From Alnus glutinosa (taxonomy: Eukaryota; Streptophyta; Magnoliopsida; Fagales; Betulaceae): a stretch of 64,000 nucleotides of DNA. The DNA lies in contig NC_084887.1 in assembly GCF_958979055.1 (NCBI RefSeq), positions 9,822,501 through 9,886,500 of the forward strand, read 5' to 3'. Of the stretch, positions 34,101 through 45,375 are shown in pieces; the stretch's first letter is position 1; every line of letters starts with the position of its first letter. The notes beneath the pieces were generated by a model. The model ran no database searches. It was not told the DNA's origin and saw only the letters and a list, made by a program, of their open reading frames with translations. Made by a program: the position numbers and the translations under genes.

Positions 34101-37100
34101 ATTTTGCAAACGACTCCCGGCTCCCTTGATTTAATACGACTATCAAGGTATTCATTCGCAATAAGGATTGGATCAAGAATCTGCCTCCCTTTAATGAAAG
34201 CACTCTGAGATTTGGAGATAACCTTGTCCATTACCGTCTTCAATCTGTTAGCCAAAACTTTAGCAATAATCTTATAGATACCTCCTACAAGGCTTAAGGG
34301 CCGGAAATCTTTGAGAGACAAAGCTCCTGGAGTCTTAGGAATAAGAGCAATAAACGAAGCATTCAGACTCTTCTCAAATACTTCTCTAGCATGAAACTCA
34401 GAAAAAACCTCCATAATGTCCAAGCGCAAAACCTCCCAACAAGCTTGGAAAAAAGCCATAGTGAAGCCATCCGGACCCGGCGCTTTGTCGCCATTAAAAG
34501 CAAACACTACCTTTCTAACTTCCTCCTCCTCAAAGGCTCTCTCCAACCACCTTGCTTCTGACTCTAAAATAGCATCAAAGGAAAGATCATCCAACCGAGG
34601 CCTCCAACTGTGCTTCTCAGAGAAGAGATCTTGATAGAACTGAACTACATGCTCACCTATCTCTGCCGGATTAGAAGAAATGGAATCTCCAATCAATAAG
34701 GAATCAATAGAGTTGTACCTTCTGTTTGAATTGGCTATAGAATGGAAGAATTTTGTGCATTTATCTTTTTCTTTCAACCACGTCACCCTGGACTTTTGCC
34801 TCCAGCAGACCTCCTCCAACAGTGAGCATCTCTCCATCTCACTGACAATTTCCAGCTTCTTTTGAATTTCCCCCTCACCCAAAGCCCTACTACCTTCCAC
34901 TGAATCAAACGCCTGAAGCTCCTCAAGAAGCTTTCTCTTGTTTCTCTCCACATTACCAAAGGCCTCTACATTCCAAGTCTTCAAATTAGATTTGAGGGCC
35001 TTTAGTTTACATGCAAACACAAAGCTAGGAGAGCCATGAAAAGAGTGTGAATCCCACCATTGTTTCACCAACCCCACAAAACCGTCCACCTTGAGCCACA
35101 TATTCTCAAACTTAAACGGCCTACTTCTTGAAGTAGAGTTAGCACAATCGAGGAGAATAGGAAAATTGTCAGAGTAAAGGCGGGGAAGCCTCTTCTGAGA
35201 CGCCTCAGGAAATCTATCTTCCCAATCAGGAGAGACAAGAAAACAATCAATTCTGGACCAAACAGGAGGATCACAGGAAATCGACCACGTATAAGAACCT
35301 CCAACGAGTGGAAAATCCATAAGACCCTGCTCAGAGATAAAATCACAAAAGTCCCTCATGGCAGACACACAACCATCTCCAGATCTTTCACTAGGGAACC
35401 TAGTAATGTTGAAATCTCCCCCTATACACCAAGGCAAGCTCCACCAACTCAGGATCCTAGCCAGCTCATCCCAAAGACCCCTCCGATCAATCCTGAAATT
35501 CAGACCATGCACGCCCACAAAACCCCACTCAAAATGATCATCAAAAAACCCCCACGCACACATCCACCTTATAACTTGAAAATAAATAGTAGAAATAAAA
35601 TGAACGAAGTTCTATGGTAAACATTAAACATGGGCACAACTGAATCACACAAACTGAAACCAAAAACATTAGAGACATTGGAGAACCTTTACGCTTTTTT
35701 AATGCAATTTGTTTACCTATATAAAAAAAAAGAATTATTTGTAAACTCAAAATTCACTGTTTTGCCAGCCCTCCCTCTGCCTGTGTATATACACACAGAC
35801 AAAATGGGGTTTCCTATTTTTACCCAATTTTTTGATGTCACCATGTCTTTACTCTGTCGTAGCTGTATTCCTTATCCATATCCATCCTTCATGGCCTCTG
35901 ATTGGCTGGTCCTAGAATAGTTATCAAACCTGCTGGAACAAGGGCTGGTTCTTGATTTGGTAGCTTGGCCTATCAGCCTGGTAACCTGTTTATAGTAGTT
36001 GCATTTGCTGGAGAAATTTTCAATATGACATAATCTACATTTCTAGTTTGCAAATTATGTTTTTATGTGGTTGAAAGCCTTCTCAGTACATTTATGACAT
36101 GTTGAGATGGTTTCTTCCTACGTTTCCTCTGTATCTAATCGGTGCATAGGGCTGTTCTGAGTTTCATCTTTAACCAAAAACTTTCCCTTAGGATGTATTG
36201 TGGACCCTCCTTTCAGACCATGATTGGCTCCGTGCCCTGCGGATGACTTCCTATGGGTTTCTTTGCTATGGCCCTGGTTCTTATGCGTGGTATCAGTATC
36301 TTGATCGTTCTTTGCCGAAGCAAACGGTGCAGAATCTAATGCTGAAGGTATACTTTATTTGAATTTTCGCTTTTCAACAATGAGCATTTTGATTAACATA
36401 AGTAAATTGGAAAATGAAGGGGAAATTCTTTATAGTTTCATTTACTTGCAGGTGCTACTAAACCAAATTGTGCTTGGTCCATGTGTGATTGCTGTTATTT
36501 TTGCATGGAACAACTTATGGCAAGGGAAGCTCTCACAGCTTCCAGACAAGTACCAGAAAGATGCTCTTCCGACATTGCTTTTTGGTATAAAGATCTTTGA
36601 CTTCGACTTTATCTTGGCTTGATGATGAGGTTCAAATTTCATGCAATTTGATTTCCTTTTTCATTTTATGCAGGATTTAGATTCTGGATCCCAGTCAGTG
36701 CATTGAATTTCTGGTACACGTTTACTTCTATTCTGTTTTATTTCCCTCTCTCCTAATAAGTAAACAAACAGTTCTTGTTCAAAAAGTTTGAATAAGCTAA
36801 TAATTGAATTTCTCATAAAAAACAAACAGGTCTCACGTGTCAACTGGTATTTTGAGTCCAGTATTAGGAACAACAAATGTAATGTTGTAGATGTAATCTT
36901 TTTTTGGTTTTTTCTCTCTTTTCTGATTGACTTCCAAAGTTGCCAAGGTTCAACTTGTTGAGGAAAGATTTTGAACCCTTTATTACCAACTAGGGGAGTT
37001 TATTACTTCCCCGACGCAGATGCTTCACTAGTTGATACAACTTCTGAAGTGACTAACTTTAACTGGAAGTTGAAACTACAAACTGAGTGGAATGAGTTAA

Positions 37101-37682
37101 AACTTGAAACACACTGGTATATATGATTTTCAAATTTTTGTTTAGGCTCATGATGAACATTTTTCAGATAACATGATACTCTAGCACTGACATCTCTCAC
37201 CATTATTATGATTAATTAGTACGTCGTTAAGGTTGACAGTTTTTTACAGGTAATTAACAGGTTAGGGTTGAAGGGTCTGACATTTTTAATTATATGTGTT
37301 GGGTTAAAGTTGACCTATATAATTTTATACTCATGCATCGATATAACCCAAACCCCATACGTGACATAAAGATTGATAATTTTTGACACGGCTCACTAAC
37401 CCAACACGAAATTAGCGGGTTAGAGTTGAGGATTTGACCCGTTTAATTAAATTGGTTAGTTTAGGGTTAATCTATATAGTCTTATATTCATACATTAACA
37501 CAACTCGAACACGACACGTAAACACGAATTGTCACGTAAGTGATTGAAAGATATAACTTAACATGCTTTGACTATACATTTGACACCTTTACAGGCTTGT
37601 GCCTCTTCAAGCTCGTGTTGCTTTCATGTCCACGGGCTCCATATTCTGGAACTTCTGTTTGTCTTCAACTATGAACAAGTAA
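28144..37682 (+). CDS. Mpv17/PMP22 family membrane protein, five exons
   Basis: Exons are read at 28144-28410, 36192-36347, 36452-36584, 36674-36713 and 37595-37682, each bounded by GT and AG. Together they give 684 nt and 227 residues. The protein starts MDAFGGGLGGLWSLNYPF, has a first hydrophobic stretch LKQAVVAGSLALAGDTIAQ, then YGFLCYGPGSYAWYQYLDR, then VLLNQIVLGPCVIAVIFAWN, and the Mpv17 signature FRFWIPVSALNFW followed by LVPLQARVAFMSTGSIFWN. The family consists of small four-span proteins in peroxisomal, mitochondrial or plastid membranes, thought to act as channels or in metabolite balance; the organelle here is not decided. Phase agrees at every junction. Intron 1 is 7781 bp and is filled with LINE and hAT debris. 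Intron 4 has remnants of a TAGGCTTGG-type foldback element. Confidence 0.9.
28830..28944 (+). mobile_element. LINE 3' tail (dead on arrival copy)
   Basis: About 100 bp of LINE 3' end with an A run: GGGGCGCCTTACGCTTTTAAT followed by CTTATTACTTATAAAAAAA. The reverse complement of the tail of the full LINE at 32120-32215 carries the same text, including TTTCTAG(C/T)TAGGTG. The copy is severely 5' truncated, as is usual for LINEs. It lies in intron 1 of the Mpv17/PMP22 gene. Confidence 0.8.
28945..31460 (+). mobile_element. L1-type LINE ORF2 fragment: reverse transcriptase, zinc-binding and RNase H domains
   Basis: The frame opens inside the reverse transcriptase at VISLEQSAFIPGRLI. It continues with GVRQGDPLSPYFF, the catalytic HLFFADDSLLF and YLGVPALIGR up to a stop after INSMMAKF at 29781. 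It resumes after a change of frame at about 29951 with SFAWRSIWNSK and IWGDRWLP, then the zinc-binding region (PFCPLCGIEVETAGHFLWQCG). A further interruption at 30841 precedes an RNase H domain (WIKLNWDAA, ILEGDSQVIVHALN, NFLPYLT) in 30873-31457. The endonuclease half is absent. A run of 25 G at 29295-29319 sits in the reverse transcriptase part just before the catalytic motif. The element is dead. Confidence 0.85.
31556..31771 (-). pseudogene. hAT transposase C-terminal dimerisation domain relic
   Basis: The minus-strand frame reads LTLPISKVTIEQAFSAMN, VKRRLCNKLEDDFLTNYLVI and YTEEEIAENF, which matches the hAT-family dimerisation domain at the end of plant TTF-type zinc-finger/hAT proteins (typical text LPVSTATVERSFSAMK...RLRNKM). 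Only this C-terminal end is present. No hAT terminal repeats were found nearby. It lies in intron 1 of the Mpv17/PMP22 gene, between two LINE pieces. Confidence 0.8.
31860..32110. repeat. AAAT microsatellite and diverged direct repeat
   Basis: An (AAAT)n run lies at about 31880-31905. Two diverged copies of TTTCATTCTCA followed by CTCYATAAAAACMCAA lie at about 31942 and 32047, roughly 105 bp apart. Confidence 0.5.
32120..35623 (-). mobile_element. L1-type LINE, minus strand, most of ORF2 plus tail
   Basis: The 3' end is an A tail (T run at 32121-32130 on plus) after GGGGCGCCTTACGCTTTC. ORF2 occupies about 35563-32362. It holds the endonuclease C-terminal half (CIGGDFNITRFPSERSG, SRIDCFLVSPDWE), the reverse transcriptase (DKAPGPDGFTMAFF, LRQGDPLSPLLF, HLLFADDTLIF) and the zinc-binding region (RCCLCKRDGESVDHILLHC). 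The first 742 codons are open. A frame change near 33340 and a TAG codon at 33308-33310 separate the last 300 codons. The 9-bp text ATTAAACAT at 32111-32119 and 35624-35632 is a likely target-site duplication; it puts the 5' end about 50 bp beyond the clear coding similarity. The copy is 5' truncated and lies antisense in intron 1 of the Mpv17/PMP22 gene. Confidence 0.9.
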
Positions 37683-38751
37683 TTAATCAACACAAGAGTT
37701 CAATTAATGGTTTGGCATCAGCATATGGAACTCTGACCATGAGGTACTTTCTCATAAAAAAAAATTCCTTTTTGGATTTGAGATAGTTATTTTGGTGCTT
37801 GTAACGTGAATTTTTATCATTTGTAGGTTAAAAATGTGGCCTGAAATCTGGTCTACTGAAATGCAGGGGCCTTGGGAGTAGTTTTTTAAATCTTTCTCAC
37901 AATTTTCCGTTTTCCGAAACACATTCTTATCAAAATTGTTTGACATTTATTTACTAGAATAGAAATGTGTTTCTTTTTGTTTTGATTTAGCATTCCATAT
38001 GAAGCTAATTATTTATGGAAGTGATGATATATATTACATTTTTATTCAACAACTATTTCACAATGATGATATGGTAATCTCAAAAAATTCTTGTATCAAT
38101 TGTTTAACAAAAAAAAAAAAAAGTTGATAGCATTGCGGAATAATTGTGGGATAAAAATGTGGTTTATAACATTACTCTTATTTATGAGAAGAAGAGTTTT
38201 ACACATACTTTCAAATGTTCACTCCCTAACATGACAGTGAAGATTGCTATTGGATGAAAAGAAATGTAATATACGTTTCTACTCACACTTCTACTTTCAC
38301 ACTCAATAACGTCGTTTTTAAAATTACCATTAGATCAAATTTAATAGTGAATCATTCTAAATTTAATGATAATTTTAAAAGCTACGTCAATGTGTGGAGT
38401 AAGAGTGTGTATTGCAATATTCTTGAATGAAATAACAAATGAAAGTACTTGTAGAATTCAATGGTGACTTTTACTGTCAGGTCAGAGTATGAGCATTTGG
38501 GACTGTGTAAAACTGAAATGTTACATAATATACACTACACTTTCATCCCACTTGGCTAATGCGACATTGCTAATCAGCCATTGAAAAATGGACGCTGCCA
38601 CATTAGCTCACATTATTTATCATTAACTTCTTCACGTCAAAAAAATTCCAAATAAACTATTGATAGCATAAGGTGATTACTTGGTTTAAGAAGCTAGATA
38701 TGAATCTACGACTTACTCTTTACCTTCCATGTGTAACTACCAATAATTAAA

Positions 38752-38792
<41 letters not shown>

Positions 38793-39262
38793 CAAAATCC
38801 TGAACAAAAGAACTAGATATGCTCTTATAAAATAGCACAAATTTGAATGAGCTACTCATCTATAGAGGGTTTTATTGAACTGATACAGCGGTTAATAGAT
38901 TATTCACAAATTGAAAAGGTTTTATTTCATACTATGCAGTTTATTAAACTAATATTTTATATTTAAAGCATGTAATTTTTATATGTATTTTTAATATGAT
39001 TCACAGAGCGCATAATTATCCATATGCATTTTTAAAATTGTATGTGAAAATTAGGTTCTTAACTCGATTGGAGAAGTTTCTTTCAACATAGTTTTCAAGG
39101 AATTTTTTTTTTTCCTAACAAATATATATTCAACAATATAAATCATCAATTTTAAGTTTTTGAAAAAGGTTTTTGTACTTTAGTATTTTCTACCGGTTGA
39201 AATAACTATATGCTTCAATGACTAACTCTGTTCAAACACACTCTTTTTTTTTTTTTTGGAAG
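37683..39262. other. Intergenic with MITE remnants and an AAT microsatellite
   Basis: This follows the stop of the Mpv17/PMP22 gene and would include its 3' untranslated region. At about 38265-38435 the text AATGTAATATACGTTTCTAC pairs in reverse with GAGTGTGTATTGCAATATTC, a likely small MITE. At 38751-38789 there is an (AAT)n run of about 13 units. The remainder shows nothing recognisable. Confidence 0.4.
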
Positions 39263-39688
39263 AACTTCACTTAAGGGTACCAAACTTTCACCTTTTTTGA
39301 TAGAAGATGCCTAAATTTCAAAACGTCTCAATTTAGGTATCTATTTTTTGAAAAATCTCAATAACAGATTCTCCATTAGGATTTTCTGTTAAATCTTGTT
39401 AAAATTCTCAAAATACCTATTTTTTTAAGGAAAAAAAAAATTGCTAGAATTTAGGTGTTGGTCAGAATTTAATGGAATTTGCAAAAATACCCATGCCTGA
39501 ATCTTTGAAAAAATTTATAATTTTTTTTTTAAAAAAATAAATCCAGGGATATTTTGAACATTTTAGCAGGATTTAACGGAAGACCTGCTATTGAAACTTT
39601 TCGAAAAATCGATACTCTAAATTGAGACGTTTTGAAGATCAGGTACATTCTAAAAAATTGTGAAAGCTCAATACCCTTAAGTGAAGTT
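39263..39688. mobile_element. Foldback MITE starting AACTTCACTTAAGGGTA
   Basis: AACTTCACTTAAGGGTA at 39263 is inverted as TACCCTTAAGTGAAGTT ending at 39688. The inner arms also pair (TTTCAAAACGTCTCAATTTA with TAAATTGAGACGTTTTGAA). The element is about 426 bp with arms near 200 bp and a T/A-rich middle. No clear target duplication was seen. Confidence 0.75.
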
Positions 39689-39785
39689 ATTATTATTTTT
39701 TAAAAAAATCTTTCAAAACAATTTGGTTTAAAAAAAAAAAAGAAAAAGAAAAAAGTTTTAGGGCCTTTTGCAAAATAGACCTTCT

Positions 39786-39934
39786 TCAGCCCAAACAATA
39801 ACAAAATAATATAAAAGCCCAAAATCCCAATCGCCTCAAAATAAGATCACAACTCCACCTCTAGGGTTTAGCTTCAACCCCCTTTTGGCGTTCTAAAGTG
39901 TGTAGGGGTTTTCAGCTTTTTTGGAGCGTAAACA
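39786..39934 (+). promoter_or_regulatory. Housekeeping-type promoter with Site II and telo-box motifs
   Basis: AGCCCA (TGGGCT on the other strand, a Site II core) lies at 39788-39793 and 39816-39821. TAGGGTTTA at 39862-39870 is a telo-box in reverse. This pairing is known from plant ribosomal-protein and other growth-linked genes; its role here is inferred. Confidence 0.5.
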
Positions 39935-41549
39935 ATGGCGCAAGCGACAACGGCGACAGGGAATGCGATAGCGAAGCGGAAGCCGGTGTTCATCAAGGTC
40001 GACCAGTTGAAGCCCGGCACGCAAGGCCACACGCTTATTGTCAAGGTTGTAAGCTCCAAGCCCGTCAAGGTCGCCAACAACAAGCCTGGCCGATCATCGA
40101 TGCTTCTCTCTCGCCCTCACCAACCTACTCGTATCGCCGAGTGCCTCGTCGGCGACGAGACTGGGACCATCGTCTACACTGCTCGCAATGAACAAGGTAG
40201 ATAGTGCGTATGTTGATAAATATTTTTTTTAAAAAAAATAAATAAATAAATAGCTGTGTTTAGATTCTTTGAGAATTTATGAGAAAATGGAAGAAATTGG
40301 TTTTTTGGGTGTTTAGGGAGAAATTGGTTTTTTGGGTGTTTAGGGAGAAATTGGTTTTTTGGGTGTTTAGGGTTTTTCATTTTCGCGCTTTGTTTAGTAT
40401 CTTCGTAGCTCTCTGGTTTTACTTGGTGATTTGGTTGCTGCGTTAATCTGAGAAAAGGGGAATATTGCTAGTTTGGGCATTGGATTGTTTGGGGAAGGTT
40501 ACTCTATGCAACCCTTTTTCTTTTTTTAATAAATGTATGCAAGTAATTACAGGGGTTTGGTTATGTATGTTTATTTTTGTGAATCTGTTCTTTGGTTGTT
40601 TTTGTGGTGTTTGTGGTGTCTTTGGTTGCTGTGATAGCTTGGAAGAGGGAAGAATTTGATGTTTTGGGATTTTCATTGCCTGGGGACCTGGGATTGGTAT
40701 TGGTGCAACTCTGGCCAGTTGGTGGAAATCAAAACAATGTGTTTGTGCCCATACTTATGTCCATGCCTGAATATTAATGTGTGGATTAATGTATGTAAAC
40801 ATATTATTTGTGCATTTGTATTAAGGTTTGGTTCTGAAAACTGAGAAAGGCATAGTTATTGCTAGTATACTTTCATTAAGACTGATTTACTTGTAAAAAA
40901 AAAACATTTGCTAGTGTGTTAACATATTATGCGTATACAGTATTTAGTTGCACTGAAACCATGCATGTATGTGTATATGTTGATGGATGTACATGTATAG
41001 TTATATGTATAATGTATACGACCCTGCTTTCTCTGATGCAATGGAGGTTGGGAGAATTTGTTCTGATTTCTTGGTTGCTGAGAAAGTGTAGGAACAGAAA
41101 GGAATTTGTGAATTTGAGTTTTTTGTTTTCTCTATTTGTTTGGCCTGATAATGATAATTCCTTTAATTAATTGTGCCTCTGCAATTTCGTCCGTTAAATG
41201 TGAAGCTTCAGGTTTTCATTTGGTTTATTACTTCCTTAATTCATTAGTTGGATGAGTATCAAACTTTTATACTCGCTTATAGTTTTAGCAGCTAGATAAA
41301 GATTTACAGAGTATTTCTCTTCTGTATTGTATTAATTCATGGCTTTATTTATGTGCAGTTGATATCATGAATCCAGGCTCCACTGCAATCCTTCGGAATG
41401 CAAAGATTGACATGTTTAAAGGTTCTATGAGGCTAGCTGTTGATAAATGGGGACGTGTTGAAGCTGCCGAACCTGCTAATTTTGAAGTTAAAGAGGATAA
41501 CAATCTTTCTCTAGTCGAGTATGAACTAGTTAATGTCATTGAAGAATGA
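39935..41549 (+). CDS. OB-fold nucleic acid-binding protein, At4g28440 type, two exons
   Basis: Exon 1 is 39935-40196 and exon 2 is 41359-41549, joined in phase through AACAAG|gtag and tgtgcag|TTGATA, giving 150 residues. The protein reads KRKPVFIKVDQLKPGTQGH, then RIAECLVGDETGTIVYTARN, then VDIMNPGSTAILRNAKIDMF, KGSMRLAVDKWGRVE and ends NLSLVEYELVNVIEE. This is a single OB-fold protein of the small plant family represented by At4g28440, related to single-stranded DNA-binding proteins of the SOSS-B/Ssb type. The exact function in plants is unclear. The basic N-terminus KRKP could help nucleic acid binding or nuclear import. The promoter has Site II and telo-box motifs. Confidence 0.9.
40292..40373. 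repeat. 27-bp tandem repeat, three copies, in the OB-fold gene intron
   Basis: GAAATTGGTTTTTTGGGTG followed by TTTAGGGA is repeated three times with a 27-bp period and almost no differences, which suggests recent expansion. It lies about 95 bp into the intron. Confidence 0.9.
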
Positions 41550-43119
41550 TTGTATCTTGTGGAAGTAATGTTTTGACATTAGGGGTTTGATTTATGTTTG
41601 CTGGCAGTGAACTGTTATCTGGGTTCCAATTTTTATATGTGGTATGCAAGTCTTGCTGAAGCTGTTTTTATCCCTAATATGTCTATGATAAATGCAAGTA
41701 ATTGTGAAATTGGGAAGGTGATTGCATTTGGAAAAGTTGTCAAGTCTCCATTGTTGTTTTACTTTGAAAAGTAAATATCACATTTTCAACTCAGGCCAAA
41801 ACAATCTCATGTTGGCTACAATTCAATTTCAATTTTTGCTTCTTTGCTTGCTTGTAAGTTTATGAGATCTTGATTGCCAAGTAATAATGTTGCATTTTTT
41901 TAGCTGAGATACCAAGTTGCAGTTTCACTTAACAAAAGTGATTTTGTGTTTTTTGTTTGGGTGCATATGGGATTTGTGGTTCTTTGAAGAGGTTGTATAA
42001 TTTAGTTCTAGATCCAAAACTTGTACTAGTAGGAAGTTTTCAAGAACTTAAGATTTCTCATTTCCTTTTCTCCATTGAAGGTTTTGGTGTTTCCTGTAAT
42101 CATCATCTTTTGCTGTTGTTGGCAACATATGTGGCCAAATCTCTGATGTGGTTGTCAAAATTGCTTAACAGCATTTGAATGTTAAATGGAGTTAGAAGAA
42201 AAGAAATTTGGTTTTATTTTAATTTTAGTTGACTCAATTGGCAAGATAAATAAACAGGCAAATTTTTTTGTTATTAACATTCATTTTTCATTAAAAAAAA
42301 AAAAGGAGTAATGTTGTTTAATAAACTGTTATACTATTTGATGAAGTTGTAGTGAAAACCAGTTACTGAATTAGCACTTGCAAAAATAAAATAAAAGATT
42401 AAGGATTGATTTTCAATGCTACGTCATCCCAGTTATATGGTACTAATGGTAATTGTATAGCAGTGTACTAAATGACATTTTTCAAAACAAAAATAGCAAC
42501 CAAAAGAACTAATCCTTTCATTTTAATATTTACTCTGCCTTTACTTTCGACAGATTCTAAAAGTTGGTTATTCTCCTCTCAACAGAACATCCAATCAGGG
42601 AGACCAAATTCCATTTCCAAGACCTTTCTTTTAGTACAATTTCCTCAACCTAACTGCTAGTTTATAAGCATTCGACAGTGCGCTACAGGCAGGCTCGATC
42701 AATTTTGAGGGTTAAGAAAATAAATATAAGTGCAATTATATATATTTGAATCTTAATTGAATAATAGTATACTTAGAAGTTAGAATCATAAACAATCAAA
42801 TCTTTAGTCTATATGTATACACACATTCATTACACACATATAGTATATCAAGACTCGCATTAGGAAGATAATTTTCATTTATATTTTCAAATATTTAAAG
42901 ATGTTTTCGTTACAAAGTTAAAAAATAAAAAGTAACAAAAATGAAGTTGTATAAGTTTATACAAGCTTATACGAGCCAACCTAAGTTTATAAGAATTCAG
43001 ATTGTTTAATAAACGAGGCTAAATTTTTATTTGAATTCAGCTTGTTTAATAAACGAACTGAATTTGAATCGAGTCTATAAAAGTTGAGTTCAAACTGTTT
43101 ACAAACTTGTTTCATTACG
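41550..43119. other. 3' region of the OB-fold gene and intergenic sequence
   Basis: The first few hundred bases would be the 3' untranslated region. The rest is AT-rich with only short frames. No element borders were recognised. Confidence 0.4.
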
Positions 43120-43129
43120 GCTCTAAATT

Positions 43130-44094
43130 TAGGCTTGGCAATTCGGGTCGGGTTCGTGTCGACCCGGCTGACCCGATTACATAATCGAGTCTGACACAAA
43201 CCCGACCCAATTATTAATCGGGTTGGAAATCTAAAACCGAACACGACCCACCTGCAAAACGTGTTACCCGAACACGACCCGGGTAACACGTTTACTTTCA
43301 ACCAAACCGGCAAACCCCGATTGTTCAGAGACGACTGAGAAGGAGAGAACCCATTGTTTATCAAAACAAAACCAATACAAGCGCTAACAGATCTAATGGA
43401 AAATTCACCTGAATCGGCACGATTAAGCTCTGAAAACAGGTTGATTCGCGAGGCTGTGAGGCTATGTGAATGTTGATTCGTCGAAGGAGGCGTGAAAGTG
43501 AGAACAGAAAACTGAAAAGAAAAGAGATGTGAGTCGTGGGTCTTCCGGCGGTCGTGGGTCAAGCTCTTCTGGTCGTGAATCAGACGTGGGTCTATCTTCC
43601 GTTCTCCTCCCTTGCCGGTTCCGATTTTGAATCAAACGGAAGCTCTTCCCGCGGTCGTGGGTCTGTCATCTTCTAAGGGCGAGTCAAGCTCCTCCGGCGG
43701 TTGTGGGTCTATCTTCAGTTCTCCTCCCTTGCTAGTTCCGGTTTTGCTGCCTCCAGTGGCCCTGGATGTCCCTCCGGCGCTGATTAAGCCTTTTGCAGTT
43801 TCTGGCTATGGAGACTGGAGAGGGACCTAAGGGTCGCTTCAACCGAATTTCAGCGTTTCCCACTTTTCCTTTGGGCCTTTCTTTCAAGTTTCTTGAAGTT
43901 TCCGGGGGGGGTTTTTTTTTTTTTTTTAAAAAAAACGGGTTGTAATCATGTTAGCGGGTCAACCAGCGGGTTGACCCACCAAACAAGATTATAATCAGGT
44001 CAGAATCAGGCCGACCTGATTATGACTCAAACCCGATTTTTTCGTGTCGTGTTCGTGCCGGATTCGCGGGTCGTGTCAAAAATTGCCAAGCCTA
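43130..44094. mobile_element. TAGGCTTGGCAA foldback DNA transposon
   Basis: The ends are TAGGCTTGGCAATT and AATTGCCAAGCCTA, inverted, with GGGTCGTGT/ACACGACCC-type subrepeats inside both arms. A target duplication of 9-10 bp (GCTCTAAATT at 43120-43129, GCTCTAATT at 44095-44103) flanks the 965-bp element. The duplication length suits Mutator-like elements. The centre at 43560-43850 is GC-richer and contains two near copies of GTGGGTCTATCTTC followed by GTTCTCCTCCCTTG, about 140 bp apart, which could be captured sequence. No transposase is present. Confidence 0.75.
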
Positions 44095-44103
44095 GCTCTA
44101 ATT

Positions 44104-45370
44104 GGGATCAAGTACATTAGTTTTAGGCATGGTTTAGGCCCATTCTGTAACCACATTTTAAGACCCTCATCTCACTATAATTATCATTGCACCAAACCCA
44201 ATTTTCAATACTTGCTTTTTATAAGGCTCAACTAGTCAAGAACAGTGCAGTTGAAGACATCAAACAGATATTTAATAATACATTTGAAAAAAAAATAATT
44301 TGAAAGTAAGATTAAAAAAAAAAAAAATCAATGTAAAGCTGACAAGTGAATCAATGGATTATAACTGAGGCAGACCTAAGTTTCTAATGAAGGACAATCA
44401 AGTTAATAGTAAATACAGGCAATTCTACAAGAAAAAGAACTGTTAAAAACATCACCAAGATTTGAGCAGATTACATCTGATAGTTAAGGACAATGTACCA
44501 TGCTGCCATCAAATTCAATGGTAACTAAAACTTGCGATCAGTATAAAAGATCATTAAGGATATAATTATCAGACAAAACTACTTCAAATAAGTGTTCAAT
44601 AACTAATCTAGTAGCCATGATTAATATAGCCAATGTCCACCACAAAATAGCAACAAAACAATAGGAGAAAGCAAGGAAAGGTCATCATAGTCCTTCTCCA
44701 GGCAGGATTGCCAACAATTAGAGGAGATTACAGCCCTAAACAAACAAAAGATAGAGTCAGAAATTAAAGGAGAAAAACCTGTCAATTGAATCGCAAAATG
44801 CTGGGCTCATTGCAAAACCCAGATGGCAAGAAATGACATGTCCTTGAGTTATTTGAGACAAGGATATACTAAACTACAAGAATAGTATCATTAGAAATCA
44901 TCTCACACGGAGGTGTGCTACTATCATCATGTTTATACATAATTTCAAGATTTTTTTTTTTTTTCAGTGAACATTCGATAATAATACAACATAGCAACAT
45001 TTCCTGCAATGAGCTAAAGTTATGATGACAAGGCTGTCATAGTTATCCACCTACATTTTCTTTTTCTTTTTTGTAAGTTATCAACCTACATATTGATAAA
45101 CCTAGAAATGGACTTTTTACTTTTTTTTGTTAATCCTAAGAGATTTATACAGGACTGCCCAGCTCAAGCACACAAGACACGAGTACTTGACGTGGTGAGA
45201 GTTTCTCCCCTGGTATTCAGCCCCAATAGTAGTCAATGGGAGAAACTATGGTACAGGTTAAGCATGGATCATGGGAGGACCTTTCAATTTTATTTATTTA
45301 TTTATTTTATTTTCATCATGTGTATCAAGCAGATACCTACTACTCACTGTCATATATGCGATAATGCTTT
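44104..45370. other. Intergenic, no gene seen
   Basis: AT-rich sequence with short frames and long A or T runs, for example at 44950. No domain and no element border were recognised. Confidence 0.4.
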
Positions 45371-45375
45371 TCTTT

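Noticed and set aside
42987-43562. A 191-codon minus-strand frame
   Set aside because: It crosses the left border of the foldback element at 43130 and has no recognised domain, so it is probably chance.
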